A DNA stretch of 32,723 bases, taken from positions 1 through 32,723 of the forward strand of contig JAISHU010000080.1 in assembly GCA_031262385.1 (NCBI GenBank), read 5' to 3'. Below the pieces are notes generated by a model. It saw only the letters and a program-made list of their open reading frames with translations, did no database searches and had not been told where the DNA came from. The first letter of the stretch is position 1, and every line of letters starts with the position of its first letter. This DNA comes from Mediterranea sp. (in: CFB group bacteria) (lineage in GTDB: Bacteria; Bacteroidota; Bacteroidia; Bacteroidales; Bacteroidaceae). Shown here in pieces: positions 23,987-32,703 of this stretch. Made by a program: the position numbers and the translations under genes.

Positions 23987-26425
23987 TTATTTGAAATTGT
24001 TCAGTATCATTTCCAAGCTGTTTTCGTCTTGGATAAGTACATCGCGCGGCTTACTGCCCTGTGTCGGTCCCACAATACCTGCCTTCTCCAATTGGTCCAT
24101 CAGACGCCCGGCGCGGTTGTAGCCAATGGCAAATTTGCGCTGAATGAGCGAGGTAGAACCTTGCTGGTGAATGACGATGAGGCGGGCACCTTCTTCGAAC
24201 AACGGGTCGAGCCGTCCCATATCGATGTCGGTAAGGTCGCTTCCGCTCTCTTCGCCTACATATTCGGGCAGATAGAAAGCGGTGGGGTAGCCGGGTTGCT
24301 TGGCAATGTAATTGGTGATATCCGCCACTTCGGGCGTATCGATAAAGGCACACTGCACACGCACCGGGTCGGCACCTTGCAAGAAGAGCATGTCACCACG
24401 CCCTATCAGTTGGTTGGCACCCGGGCGGTCCAAAATGGTGCGCGAGTCTACCGATGCCGACACACGGAAGGCTATGCGGGCGGGGAAGTTGGCTTTGATG
24501 GTTCCGGTAATGATGTTGGTTGTAGGTCGTTGCGTGGCAATAATCATGTGGATACCCACTGCACGTGCCAACTGCGCAATGCGCGCAATGGGCAGCTCTA
24601 TCTCTTTGCCTGCCGTCATGATAAGGTCGCCAAACTCGTCGATTATCACCACGATGTAGGGCATAAACTTGTGTCCTTTTTCCGGATTGAGGCGACGCTC
24701 CGTAAACTTGGCGTTATACTCTTTCACATTGCGTACATGGGCGGCTTTCAGCAAGTCGTAGCGTGTATCCATTTCCACACATACCGAGTTGAGTGTTTGC
24801 ACCACCTTCTTTACATCGGTAATAATGGGGTCGCCGCCGTCGGGCAGCTTCGCCAGATAGTGATGTTCGATGACCGAGTAGATGCTGAACTCCACCTTCT
24901 TGGGGTCTACCAGCACAAACTTCAGTTCGGAAGGATGTTTCTTGTAGAGCAGCGAGGTGATAATAGCGTTCAAGCCCACAGACTTTCCTTGTCCGGTAGC
25001 ACCTGCCACCAGCACGTGCGGCATCTTGCAGAGGTCTACCATAAACACCTCGTTGGTAATGGTCTTGCCCAGTGCGATGGGTAGGTCGGCGGTCGACTCC
25101 TGAAACTTCTTGCTACCGATGATGCTTTGTCCCGACACAATTTTGGGATTGGAGTTGGGGACTTCTATACCAATGGTACCTTTTCCGGGAATGGGGGCGA
25201 TAATGCGGATGCCCAGTGCCGACAGGCTGAGTGCGATATCGTCTTCGAGGTTACGTATTTTGGCAATACGCACTCCTTGCGAGGGAGTGATTTCGTAGAG
25301 TGTCACCGTAGGACCTACCGTAGCTTTGATGGAACTGATTTCGATGCCGAAGCTGCGCAGGGTGGTGATGATTTTGTCCTTGTTGGCGTTCTGTTCCGCC
25401 ATATCGATAGAGGGTTCGGCGTTGTCGTAATGCTTCATCAGCTCAACGGGAGGAAAGCGGTAACTCGACAAGTCTTTGCGCGGGTCGAACGGCTCGCGTT
25501 CGGGACCTTGATATTGTTCGTCTTCTATCTGCTCCACGTCGAAAGTGGGTTCGGCAGGTTCCTTGGTCTCTTTCGTCACAGGTAGAATAAGGTCGACAGG
25601 AGTTTCCTTGACGGTCTCCTCGTGTATGTCGGTTGGTGCTTCTACCACAAACGCAGGTTCGCCGACGACAATCGGTTGTTCTTCTTCGGGTTGTTCGGTT
25701 TTTGCACCTTTAGCCGGGTAGGTAGCTGTCCACGAATGGGTAAACTCGTGAGGAGTTTCGCCCTCTTCGGCAACAAACACCTCTTTGCGTTTACGTTTCA
25801 GAAAGCTGAGGCTGAACAGTTTGCGCAGCCATACAATAGTGTTTGCACTAAGATATATCAAAAAGCAGACAGCCACTATCAGCAGTATCATCCATACGCC
25901 CGGAGTACCCACTTGAGATTCCAGCCAGCGGCTGATGTTGTAGCCGTGCATGCCTCCCGGTATAAGAAACGAGTCGTAAAACTGTCCCTGAAAAATAAAG
26001 GCGAGAAAGACCGACGCCCATATCATCAGCAGCGAGCAGCCCACAAACCATTTCCACAGTCGGAAGATGCGTGCCCGCATCAGTTTCAAACCGGCAACGG
26101 CAAGAAATACAATGATGAGAAACGATGCCAAACCGAAACAATCGTTTATAAGATAGCGTGCCAACTGTGCCCCGCGCGAACCGGCATAGTTACGTACGCC
26201 GTTGTTCACCGACGAGAGCCGATCGGCATCGCCGTCGAGTATGCTTTGGTCTGCCGCCCCCGTGAAAAAAAACGATAGGAATGCGAGGAGCAGATATACC
26301 GAAAATATCACCAATGCCAAGCCGATGATGAAGTGGAGTGTTTCGCTCTTAAAGAATGCCGCCACCCGCCCAAAGAAACCGGGCGATGTGGAAACAGTGC
26401 GTTTGGTGGTCTGTTTTTTTGCCAT
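23987..26425 (-). CDS. ftsK: FtsK/SpoIIIE DNA translocase
   Basis: FtsK pumps chromosomal DNA through the closing septum and activates XerCD at dif. The protein is 812 aa from the ATG at 26425 (MAKKQTTKRTVSTSPG); the seven track residues upstream are non-conserved. It has four N-terminal membrane segments (from about residue 30, HFIIGLALVIFSVYLLLAFL, to about 185), an acidic linker, and the motor with Walker A VAGATGQGKSVGLN and Walker B FMPYIVVIIDEFGDLIM. The C-terminal winged-helix gamma domain (IQRKFAIGYNRAGRLMDQLE) reads KOPS-like sites. A TACTTTTG promoter match lies 18 bp upstream. It is the first gene of the operon with lolA-like and trxB. Confidence 0.95.
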   Translation of the reverse strand: MAKKQTTKRTVSTSPGFFGRVAAFFKSETLHFIIGLALVIFSVYLLLAFLSFFFTGAADQSILDGDADRLSSVNNGVRNYAGSRGAQLARYLINDCFGLASFLIIVFLAVAGLKLMRARIFRLWKWFVGCSLLMIWASVFLAFIFQGQFYDSFLIPGGMHGYNISRWLESQVGTPGVWMILLIVAVCFLIYLSANTIVWLRKLFSLSFLKRKRKEVFVAEEGETPHEFTHSWTATYPAKGAKTEQPEEEQPIVVGEPAFVVEAPTDIHEETVKETPVDLILPVTKETKEPAEPTFDVEQIEDEQYQGPEREPFDPRKDLSSYRFPPVELMKHYDNAEPSIDMAEQNANKDKIITTLRSFGIEISSIKATVGPTVTLYEITPSQGVRIAKIRNLEDDIALSLSALGIRIIAPIPGKGTIGIEVPNSNPKIVSGQSIIGSKKFQESTADLPIALGKTITNEVFMVDLCKMPHVLVAGATGQGKSVGLNAIITSLLYKKHPSELKFVLVDPKKVEFSIYSVIEHHYLAKLPDGGDPIITDVKKVVQTLNSVCVEMDTRYDLLKAAHVRNVKEYNAKFTERRLNPEKGHKFMPYIVVIIDEFGDLIMTAGKEIELPIARIAQLARAVGIHMIIATQRPTTNIITGTIKANFPARIAFRVSASVDSRTILDRPGANQLIGRGDMLFLQGADPVRVQCAFIDTPEVADITNYIAKQPGYPTAFYLPEYVGEESGSDLTDIDMGRLDPLFEEGARLIVIHQQGSTSLIQRKFAIGYNRAGRLMDQLEKAGIVGPTQGSKPRDVLIQDENSLEMILNNFK

Positions 26426-26443
26426 TTCAACGAAAGTTTGTGG

Positions 26444-26451
26444 CAAAAGTA
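26444..26451 (-). promoter_or_regulatory. Putative -7 promoter element of ftsK-lolA-trxB
   Basis: The minus strand reads TACTTTTG, an exact TAnnTTTG match, 18 bp upstream of the ftsK ATG at 26425, supporting that start. Confidence 0.55.
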
Positions 26452-26548
26452 GTGTTTTATGAAGGGAAATAACACTAATAAGGATATAAAAAGCATCATT
26501 GCTTGCGCTTTTTAATAAACTGAGGTATTAGCCATACAAAAATAATAA

Positions 26549-26586
26549 GACGAGGGCATGTCGCTATTACGCAGCACGCCCTCGTC
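26549..26586 (-). terminator. Hairpin terminator of the small lipoprotein gene
   Basis: gacgagggc pairs with gccctcgtc (9 bp, about 20-base loop), and the minus strand continues into an A/T-rich TTATTATTTTTG tail, about 36 bp after the stop at 26623. Confidence 0.65.
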
Positions 26587-26622
26587 GTTACACATCTGAT
26601 ATGAATCTATTTACCTAAGATA

Positions 26623-27222
26623 TTAATTTCTTGTTTTCTTCGCCAAGCTGAAGGTAAAAGTAGTTTCGGGGAAGTCGAAAGCTTCGCCGTTCACTTTTAC
26701 TTCGGTGACCTTCAAGTTGAATGCCAGCGTCTGTCCGTTGTAGGTATAAGTACCTGCTTCGGTAGCGGCTACCGTTACATCAATCTTCGTGGAGGTTTCT
26801 CCTTCGCCATATTGCAGCGTCAGTGTTTGGGGGTCAAGGCTCAGACTGATTATAGTGTTGCTTTTGCCGAACGACGGCAAAAAGCCTACTTTATAGTCAA
26901 CGGTGCCCAACAAGTTTACAATGTCGTCAACATGCTCTTCGCCTGCAATCGAAGCAATCAGGTCGGTAACGGGGAAATTCAAAAATTCTATGGAGTCGTT
27001 TTGTACGGCAGCAGTTACTTCGGTACCGGTGGGTTCGGAAGCATTGGCTTCGCGCGAGGCAGGCTGAGCTACATCGGTCTTCACAGTACCGGCATAGCTA
27101 CCGTTTACATCGGTTAAAGTTACAGTGGAGCTTTCGTTGTCGTTGTCGCATGCAACAAACGCAGCAGTCAAACAGAATGCCATAGCGGCAAGCATCAAAG
27201 ATTTTACGTTATACATTTTCAT
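26623..27222 (-). CDS. Small putative lipoprotein, possibly DUF4840
   Basis: The start is taken at the ATG at 27222 (MKMYNVKSLMLAAMAFCL); the track start two codons upstream is TTG. A lipoprotein signal peptide ends at AFVAC, followed by the acidic DNDNESS typical of surface-directed Bacteroidota lipoproteins. The body is beta-strand-rich (VNGSYAGTVKTDV, VGFLPSFGKSNTIISLSLDP, EAGTYTYNGQTLAFNLKV), consistent with the DUF4840 family of Bacteroidales, though I assign this from memory and with modest certainty. It stands alone between ftsK and fmt, with its own hairpin terminator at 26549-26586. No enzymatic motif is seen. Confidence 0.75.
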   Translation of the reverse strand: MKMYNVKSLMLAAMAFCLTAAFVACDNDNESSTVTLTDVNGSYAGTVKTDVAQPASREANASEPTGTEVTAAVQNDSIEFLNFPVTDLIASIAGEEHVDDIVNLLGTVDYKVGFLPSFGKSNTIISLSLDPQTLTLQYGEGETSTKIDVTVAATEAGTYTYNGQTLAFNLKVTEVKVNGEAFDFPETTFTFSLAKKTRN

Positions 27223-27347
27223 AATCAATACAGTTTTTTTGTTACTAAGTTTTAGTTATTAAGTTTTTCTTTTGTACGTACGCCGCTATAAAGTAGCTAC
27301 AAAGAAAAATACTGCATTGAGTGAGTAAAATATTTATTAAAACCGCA

Positions 27348-28283
27348 TTACTTCTGCCGCACTCCGCGCAACCATTCGGCAGTAGCCATGCGTTTTTTGC
27401 CGGGCAGTTGCAGCGAACGAATCTCTATAAAGCCGTCGGCAGCAGCTACGCGCAGACAGGTTTTGCCGTCGGTTTGCAGGGTGCCGGGAGATAGCGTGTG
27501 TGTTTCGGCTATGGGCATAGTCTCGAATATCTTTGCCGTAATCGTTTCGCCGTCGGGCAACGTCAGTTCACTCCACGCTGCGGGATAGGGCGACAGACCG
27601 CGCACCAAGTCGTAGATGCGTTTCATCGGTTGGTTCCAGTCGATGCGGCAAGTCTCTTTAAAGATTTTAGGAGCCGGATGCAGTTCGCCGTGCACCGTCA
27701 TCACTTCTTGGGCGACGGGATTCACCGCACCTTTTTGCAAATCGTCCACGGTGTGAAGCACCAGTTCGGCACCCAGCAGCATGAGTCGGTCGTGCACCGT
27801 ACCCACATCGTCGGTATCGGCAATGGCTATGCGTGCCTGACGTATCACCTTGCCGGTGTCCATGCCGTGCGTCAGAAAGAAAGTGGTGACACCCGTTTCG
27901 GTTTCGCCGTTGATAACCGCCCAGTTAATGGGGGCTGCTCCCCGGTATTGCGGCAGCAACGAAGCATGCAGGTTAAACGTTCCCATGGGAGGCATGTCCC
28001 ACACCACTTCGGGCAACATGCGAAAAGCCACCACAATCTGCAAGTCGGCTTTCCATGCGCGCAGTGCTTCCAAGAAAGCTTCGTCTTTCAGTTTCTCGGG
28101 TTGCAGCAGCGGAAGACGGTGTTCCAGCGCGTATTGCTTCACTGCCGAATATTGAATCTTATGTCCGCGTCCGGCAGGTTTATCGGGCATGGTAATCACG
28201 CCCACCACGTTGTATCCGCCTTCTACCAAGCGGCGCAAAGGTTCCACCGCAAACTCCGGCGTACCCATGTAAACTATTCTCAT
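27348..28283 (-). CDS. fmt: Methionyl-tRNA formyltransferase
   Basis: Fmt formylates Met-tRNAi using 10-formyl-THF to allow initiation. The 311-aa length is typical. The N terminus MRIVYMGTPEFAVEPLRRL begins the Rossmann core. The catalytic Asn and His lie in FNLHASLLPQYRGAAPINWA, and the Asp in FFLTHGMDTGKVI. The C-terminal tRNA-binding beta-barrel contains RGLSPYPAAWSELTLPDGE. It lies 18 bp after the chloride channel gene on the same strand, so it is likely part of the tsaC-clc-fmt operon. This places two tRNA-related translation genes either side of a transporter. Confidence 0.95.
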   Translation of the reverse strand: MRIVYMGTPEFAVEPLRRLVEGGYNVVGVITMPDKPAGRGHKIQYSAVKQYALEHRLPLLQPEKLKDEAFLEALRAWKADLQIVVAFRMLPEVVWDMPPMGTFNLHASLLPQYRGAAPINWAVINGETETGVTTFFLTHGMDTGKVIRQARIAIADTDDVGTVHDRLMLLGAELVLHTVDDLQKGAVNPVAQEVMTVHGELHPAPKIFKETCRIDWNQPMKRIYDLVRGLSPYPAAWSELTLPDGETITAKIFETMPIAETHTLSPGTLQTDGKTCLRVAAADGFIEIRSLQLPGKKRMATAEWLRGVRQK

Positions 28284-28301
28284 ATCTATATAATAAGGTT
28301 G

Positions 28302-30071
28302 TTAATCTTCGGAGAAGCCCACCATTACTTGACGGTAGGAGTTGAATATCTTCGATTTCGATACGAAGCCCAGATAGCGTCCTTCGCTGTCCACCACGGG
28401 CAAGTTCCACGCCTGCGTGGTATCAAACACGCGCATCACCTCTTCCATGCTGTCGGAGTTCTTCAGTTTGTTGGACACTACCGTCATCAGCCTTGCTACC
28501 TTAAAGCGGTGATAGAGTTCGGCGCGGAACATGATGTTGCGTATATCGTCCAACGACACCAAGCCGATAAGCACCCCTTCGGCATCCGCCACCGGGAAGA
28601 TGTTGCGGTTGGAACTTGATATTGCCTTTACCAGTTCGCCCAAATCCATTTCGGGATGCACCACCACGAAATCTTTCTCTATTACATTGTCCACCGACAT
28701 CAGCGTCAGCACCGCTTTATCTTTGTGGTGCGTCAGCAAGTCGCCCTTGCGTGCCAAACGAATGGCGTAGATGCTGTACGGTTCGAATATAATAATGGTG
28801 AGGTACGACGATGCCGACACCATGAGCAGCGGCAAGAAGAGGTCGTAGCCGCCGGTAAGTTCGGCAATCAGAAACACGCCCAGCAACGGTGCGTGCATAA
28901 TGCCGCTCATCATTCCCGCCATTCCCATGAGTGCAAAGTTCTTTTCGGGCAGATAGGTGCTCAGTCCGAACTGATTGGTGAAGTGGGCAAAGACAAAGCC
29001 GAAGATGCAACCCAAGTAGAGTGTGGGAGCAAAGGTACCTCCCACTCCGCCGCCGCCGTTGGTAGCACTGGTGGCAAACACCTTGAGCAGCACAATGAGC
29101 ACGAGGAACACCAGCAACAGACTTCCGTGTCCGTAGAAGAGCGAGTTGTTCATCACCGTATCCCAGTCGGCATTGCTGGTGCCGCTCAGCAACAGGTTGA
29201 TTGTGTCGTAGCCTTCGCCGTAGAGCGGCGGCAGCAGGAATATCAGTACACTCAGCATCACACCTCCCAGCAGCAGGCGTTTATACGGATGATTCAGTTT
29301 GCCGAAGATGGTTTCGGTAAAACTCATGGCGCGAATAAAGTAGAGTGATACCAACCCGCAGAAAATACCCAGCAAGATAACAAACGGGATGCGACCGAGT
29401 TCGAAAGCGTGGTCCATGCTAAACTTAAACATCGCTTCCGGTCCCATCAATATATACGACACCGTGGCTCCGCTGACCGAGGAGATAAGCAACGGCAACA
29501 GCGACGACATGGTAAGGTCGAGCATCAGCACCTCCAGCGTAAACACCAGTCCGGCTATGGGAGCTTTAAAGATTGCGGCAATGGCACCCGCCGAACCGCA
29601 TCCCACGAGCAGCATCAGTTTGTGATGATTGAGTTTGAACACGCTACCCAGATTGGAGCCGATAGCCGAGCCGGCAAGCACAATGGGCGCTTCGGCTCCC
29701 ACCGAACCGCCGAATCCGATAGTAATGGCACTCGATACGATAGACGACCAGATATTGTGTCGTTTGATGCGCCCTTGTCGGCGCGAAATGGCATAGAGTA
29801 TCTTGGTGACGCCGTGACTGATGTCGTCTTTCACCACTCTGCGTACAAAGACACCCGCCAAGAAGATGCCCACTACCGGATAGACCAGATAGAGGTAGTT
29901 GGCACCGGTCACCTCGAAGTTGTCGGTAAGGAATTTCTCTATCCAGTGTATCATCATCTTGAGCAAGTAAGCGGCTACCCCGCAAAACACGCCCACCATC
30001 AGGCTGAGGATAAGAATAAATTGTTTCTCTTTAATGTGCGTCTCGCGCCAAGTTAGGAATCGTTGTATCAT
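28302..30071 (-). CDS. ClC-family chloride channel/antiporter with C-terminal CBS pair
   Basis: The 589-aa membrane protein has ClC motifs GFGGSVGAEAPIVLAGSAIG (equivalent of GREGP, with the gating Glu kept) and GGVGGTFAPTLYLG (GxFxP). The first pore motif, GSGIP in E. coli, reads SHGVTKI. The retained gating Glu suggests a Cl-/H+ antiporter, though the internal proton Glu cannot be placed by eye. The C-terminal ~130 residues form two CBS domains (VIEKDFVVVHPEMDLGELVK; DSMEEVMRVFDTTQAWNLPV), which usually sense adenine nucleotides. Its ATG overlaps the tsaC TGA as ATGA, so it is translationally coupled to tsaC; fmt follows after 18 bp. Confidence 0.92.
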   Translation of the reverse strand: MIQRFLTWRETHIKEKQFILILSLMVGVFCGVAAYLLKMMIHWIEKFLTDNFEVTGANYLYLVYPVVGIFLAGVFVRRVVKDDISHGVTKILYAISRRQGRIKRHNIWSSIVSSAITIGFGGSVGAEAPIVLAGSAIGSNLGSVFKLNHHKLMLLVGCGSAGAIAAIFKAPIAGLVFTLEVLMLDLTMSSLLPLLISSVSGATVSYILMGPEAMFKFSMDHAFELGRIPFVILLGIFCGLVSLYFIRAMSFTETIFGKLNHPYKRLLLGGVMLSVLIFLLPPLYGEGYDTINLLLSGTSNADWDTVMNNSLFYGHGSLLLVFLVLIVLLKVFATSATNGGGGVGGTFAPTLYLGCIFGFVFAHFTNQFGLSTYLPEKNFALMGMAGMMSGIMHAPLLGVFLIAELTGGYDLFLPLLMVSASSYLTIIIFEPYSIYAIRLARKGDLLTHHKDKAVLTLMSVDNVIEKDFVVVHPEMDLGELVKAISSSNRNIFPVADAEGVLIGLVSLDDIRNIMFRAELYHRFKVARLMTVVSNKLKNSDSMEEVMRVFDTTQAWNLPVVDSEGRYLGFVSKSKIFNSYRQVMVGFSED

Positions 30072-30631
30072 GGGCGGATAATTTTAAAAACACCACCGGC
30101 TTCAAGCCGGATAATGGAGGAGGGTTTAGGGCTGGTTTTTTCTTCTTGTCTGATGTTCACGATGTAGTCTACCGCCTGCTTCACCTCGTCGGAGATAGCG
30201 GCAAAGTTAGCGGGCGACGGTTGTCCGCTGATATTCGCCGAAGTAGATACGATGGCTTTGCGAAACTGTCGGCACAAGCCTTGCGAAAACGCTTCGTGCG
30301 TCACACGAATACCTACGCTTCCGTCTTCGGCAAGTAGTTCGGGTGCCAGATTGCGTGCATCCGAGAAGATGATGGTGAGCGGTTTGTCCGCCATTTCTAT
30401 TAAATCCCATGCCACTTCGGGAACATCCCGGACGTAGAAATCCACTTTTACGGGCGAATCTACCAACACCAGCATGGCTTTACTGTCGGCACGTTGTTTC
30501 AGTTCGTACACTTTCTTCACGGCTTCCGGATTGGTTGCATCACAGCCTATTCCCCAAACAGTGTCGGTGGGATAGAGTATCACGCCGCCTTCTTGCAGCA
30601 CCCGGCATGCCTTTTTAATTTCTTCTATCAT
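30068..30631 (-). CDS. tsaC: L-threonylcarbamoyladenylate synthase (Sua5/YrdC family)
   Basis: TsaC/Sua5 makes threonylcarbamoyl-AMP from threonine, bicarbonate and ATP for t6A37 tRNA modification. The 187-aa protein is the short YrdC-only form. Motifs are GGVILYPTDTVWGIGCDATN, KVYELKQRADSKAMLVLV, then the central SDARNLAPELLAEDGSVGIR and AIVSTSANISGQPSP. The start is the ATG at 30631 (MIEEIKKACRVLQEGG); the track start adds four non-conserved residues. A TAATTTTG promoter match lies 35 bp upstream. Its TGA overlaps the clc ATG by 4 bp. Confidence 0.93.
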   Translation of the reverse strand: MIEEIKKACRVLQEGGVILYPTDTVWGIGCDATNPEAVKKVYELKQRADSKAMLVLVDSPVKVDFYVRDVPEVAWDLIEMADKPLTIIFSDARNLAPELLAEDGSVGIRVTHEAFSQGLCRQFRKAIVSTSANISGQPSPANFAAISDEVKQAVDYIVNIRQEEKTSPKPSSIIRLEAGGVFKIIRP

Positions 30632-30665
30632 TATTATAATCACATAGTTTATCCTGATGAAACTG

Positions 30666-30673
30666 CAAAATTA
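30666..30673 (-). promoter_or_regulatory. Putative -7 promoter element of tsaC-clc-fmt
   Basis: The minus strand reads TAATTTTG, an exact TAnnTTTG match, 35 bp upstream of the tsaC ATG at 30631. Confidence 0.5.
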
Positions 30674-30938
30674 CGATTAAAATAAGAAACCGTTTTGAAT
30701 TTATTGGAATATCTTCTTATTACTCATGCTTTGAGTCTCTTTTCGGTCTTATCTTCCTCTTTTACTCGTCAGATAGCTCGCGTGATGCGTGCATATTTTT
30801 ATGGAATGCGCCGCATAAGCAGTCATATAGTTTGCCCAACAAGCAGTTTTCCGTTATAACTTATTGAAAAATAGTTTTATAACACAGTGATACTGTTTTG
30901 ATGCTTTCTTGTTATTGTTTTTATACCGTACAATTTTT
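30674..30938. other. Intergenic segment with no recognised content
   Basis: This is AT-rich sequence between the tsaC promoter and the inverted-repeat array. No gene-like ORF, RNA gene or exact promoter motif is seen on either strand. Confidence 0.5.
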
Positions 30939-31028
30939 ACCGTCCGACCAACGTCGTACGACCGTCCGACGTTGGCTGTACGCTCGTACGACGTTGGTCG
31001 GACGGTCGTACGGCGTTGGTCGGACGGT
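30939..31028. repeat. Four 22-bp units in head-to-head array forming a perfect 23-bp inverted repeat
   Basis: Units start at 30939, 30961, 30984 and 31006. The first (accgtccgaccaacgtcgtacg) is an exact reverse complement of the third over 23 bp (30939-30961 with 30984-31006) and of the fourth with one mismatch. The second is diverged in its 3' half. CGTACG palindromes separate the units. Confidence 0.9.
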
Positions 31029-31161
31029 AAGCGGATTTAAGCGAAAAAACAACAACTCGCTGTTACACAATTACTTCTTACTAAGATACAACATTCATTT
31101 GAAAGAATGGTTGGCGCGGATAAAGGAGTGGGAGAAACAGAAGAGTGAATCAGTTACGGAT

Positions 31162-31204
31162 CTTAGGTATCATTCTAATCGAATGAATGGTAACTAAGTT
31201 TTTT
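31162..31204 (+). terminator. Terminator-like imperfect hairpin
   Basis: cttag/ctaag closes an imperfect stem with inner tcattc/gaatga, followed by six T. No convincing gene precedes it, so it may end a non-coding transcript through the array or be chance. Confidence 0.35.
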
Positions 31205-31237
31205 AAATCAAAACTTGGTTATTATGAAACACCTTTT

Positions 31238-31245
31238 TATCTTTG
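31238..31245 (+). promoter_or_regulatory. Putative -7 promoter element of the GLPGLI-receptor operon
   Basis: TATCTTTG matches TAnnTTTG exactly, with CTTG at 31214-31217 as a near -33 element (20-bp spacing). It lies 65 bp upstream of the GLPGLI ATG. Confidence 0.55.
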
Positions 31246-31310
31246 CCCACATAACCACTTTAAAACGAGTATTGATTTGCTTTACTCCTACTTAAATATA
31301 ATAATACCTT

Positions 31311-32177
31311 ATGAAACATCTCTTATTTGTAATCTCATTTTTATGCTTTGGCATATCCCTATCAGCTCAAACTCTGGATTGGAGCCGGCTCAAGTCTAAT
31401 GTAAAACAAGACAGCATCCCAAAGAAAATTCTGGAACCAGCCAAATATATTGTCACTTATACTTATCGTTTTGTAAAAGATGCAAAGTTTCCGAATGAAA
31501 AGAAGACAGGCATAACTCTTCTACAAATAGGCGATAATTATAGCCGCTTTTGCGACTATTACAGTTTGCGCTTCGATTCACTATGCGATGAACTATCACG
31601 TGGTAAAATATCAGTAGTTGAGTCAGCTCCTTTAATGCTGGCTACACTCAAAAAAAGTGAATTCACCGAAAGCATATTGATTGATCGACAGAAAAACAAA
31701 GCAACCATTCAACGTACGGCAGGAATGACACAAAAATATCAATACGAGGAAGCGTGCCCGGATTTAAAGTGGGAACTTATGGAGGGCGATACCCTAATTG
31801 CCGGCTACCGTTGCAATAAAGCCAAAACGTCTCTGTTCGGTCGCGACTATGTAGCATGGTATTCCGCAGAAGTTGAGATGCCTTACGGACCTTATAAATT
31901 CAACGGATTGCCGGGACTTGTATTCTACGTCAGTGATACGCAAGAAAATTTTGAATTTGCGTTGAGCGGATTACAAAAGGCAGACAACTATATCCCCATC
32001 TATCTTTGGAGCCGAAAAGACATTGTTAAGACCAGCCGAAAGACAGTACGCGCCATTTACAAAAATTACTGCGCAGACCCTGTAAGTGCATTACCAAACG
32101 ACGGAAGCATACAAATTTCGGACGAGGCGAAAGCAAGGGTTAAATCCAGACCTTATAATCCGATAGAACTTGAATAA
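31311..32177 (+). CDS. GLPGLI family exported protein
   Basis: The 288-aa protein has a signal peptide (KHLLFVISFLCFGISLSAQT) and the family-defining motif in GPYKFNGLPGLVFYV, preceded by VAWYSAEVEMPYGP. This Bacteroidota-specific family (GLPGLI, TIGR01200 type) is exported and of unknown function, and is often encoded next to a TonB-dependent receptor-like gene, as here. A TATCTTTG promoter match lies at 31238-31245, giving a leader of about 60 nt. The stop overlaps the start of the downstream receptor gene by 8 bp. Confidence 0.92.
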   Translation: MKHLLFVISFLCFGISLSAQTLDWSRLKSNVKQDSIPKKILEPAKYIVTYTYRFVKDAKFPNEKKTGITLLQIGDNYSRFCDYYSLRFDSLCDELSRGKISVVESAPLMLATLKKSEFTESILIDRQKNKATIQRTAGMTQKYQYEEACPDLKWELMEGDTLIAGYRCNKAKTSLFGRDYVAWYSAEVEMPYGPYKFNGLPGLVFYVSDTQENFEFALSGLQKADNYIPIYLWSRKDIVKTSRKTVRAIYKNYCADPVSALPNDGSIQISDEAKARVKSRPYNPIELE

Positions 32178-32703
32178 AAAATTACTCTTTTATTGGATTT
32201 TCCTCTTCTATGTATGTAGCATAGAAACTTCCCTGTCGCAGACACTCGAAAAGGTTGTAAAGCTATCCTTCGAAATAAAGGATGTGCACAATAGCGAACC
32301 ATTGAGCAACGTAACTTGCAGAGTGTTTACGACCGAAGGGAAGATTTATGCTTATGCCATTTCTGACCACAATGGAAAGTTGAGTGTTTCCGTGCATCGC
32401 AACGACTCTTTGGAGTTTTCTTTCATCGGCTACGGCAAACTAAAAAGGAGAGCGGACGCATACACGCCCGGAAAAATAAATCGTGTGGAATTGGCGGAAC
32501 AAGAGACATTGCTTCGCGAAGTAACCATTACGGTCCCTCCCATTCGTGCCCAAAACGATACGTTGGTTTATAATATGGCGTCGTTTGTTAAGCCGGGCGA
32601 CTCTCATCTGGAAGATGTCTTGAAAAAACTGCCGGGCATTAAAGTGGCAGATAACGGAACCATCTCTTATCAAGGAAAATCCATAAACAGATTCTATAAA
32701 TAG
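32170..32703 (+). CDS. TonB-dependent receptor-like protein, 5' part only; premature stop at window edge
   Basis: The frame starts with a TTG at 32170 inside the end of the GLPGLI gene. It encodes a signal peptide (NKKLLFYWIFLFYVCSIETS), then a carboxypeptidase-regulatory-like beta-sandwich (PLSNVTCRVFTTEGKIYAYA, SFIGYGKLKRR). The start of a TonB plug-like region follows (VTITVPPIRAQNDTLVYNMA, LEDVLKKLPGIKVADNGTIS, YQGKSINRFYK). Family members continue past INRFY with a segment like IEG(L/R)(D/E)L and run to about 900 aa. Here the frame reads K-stop-GREL-stop at 32698-32718. The stops could be real (pseudogene) or poor sequence at a contig end. No ATG gives a complete signal peptide, which supports the TTG. 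Confidence 0.75.
   Translation: MNKKLLFYWIFLFYVCSIETSLSQTLEKVVKLSFEIKDVHNSEPLSNVTCRVFTTEGKIYAYAISDHNGKLSVSVHRNDSLEFSFIGYGKLKRRADAYTPGKINRVELAEQETLLREVTITVPPIRAQNDTLVYNMASFVKPGDSHLEDVLKKLPGIKVADNGTISYQGKSINRFYK

Noticed and set aside
23759-25084. 441-aa plus-strand ORF opposite ftsK and the lolA-like gene
   Set aside because: It is antisense to two clear genes with intact motifs, has low-complexity His/Gln/Arg-rich composition and no recognisable domain. Long antisense ORFs here follow from codon bias.
27498-28619. 373-aa plus-strand ORF opposite fmt and the end of clc
   Set aside because: It is antisense to fmt and the CBS region of clc; its composition is not protein-like.
28656-30056. Two plus-strand ORFs (230 and 215 aa) opposite the ClC gene
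   Set aside because: They are shadows of a well-supported membrane protein; the His/Gln-rich translation is typical of antisense frames.
30898-31197. 99-aa ORF through the second array
   Set aside because: It reads through the inverted-repeat array with Arg/Thr-rich translation and no gene-like features.
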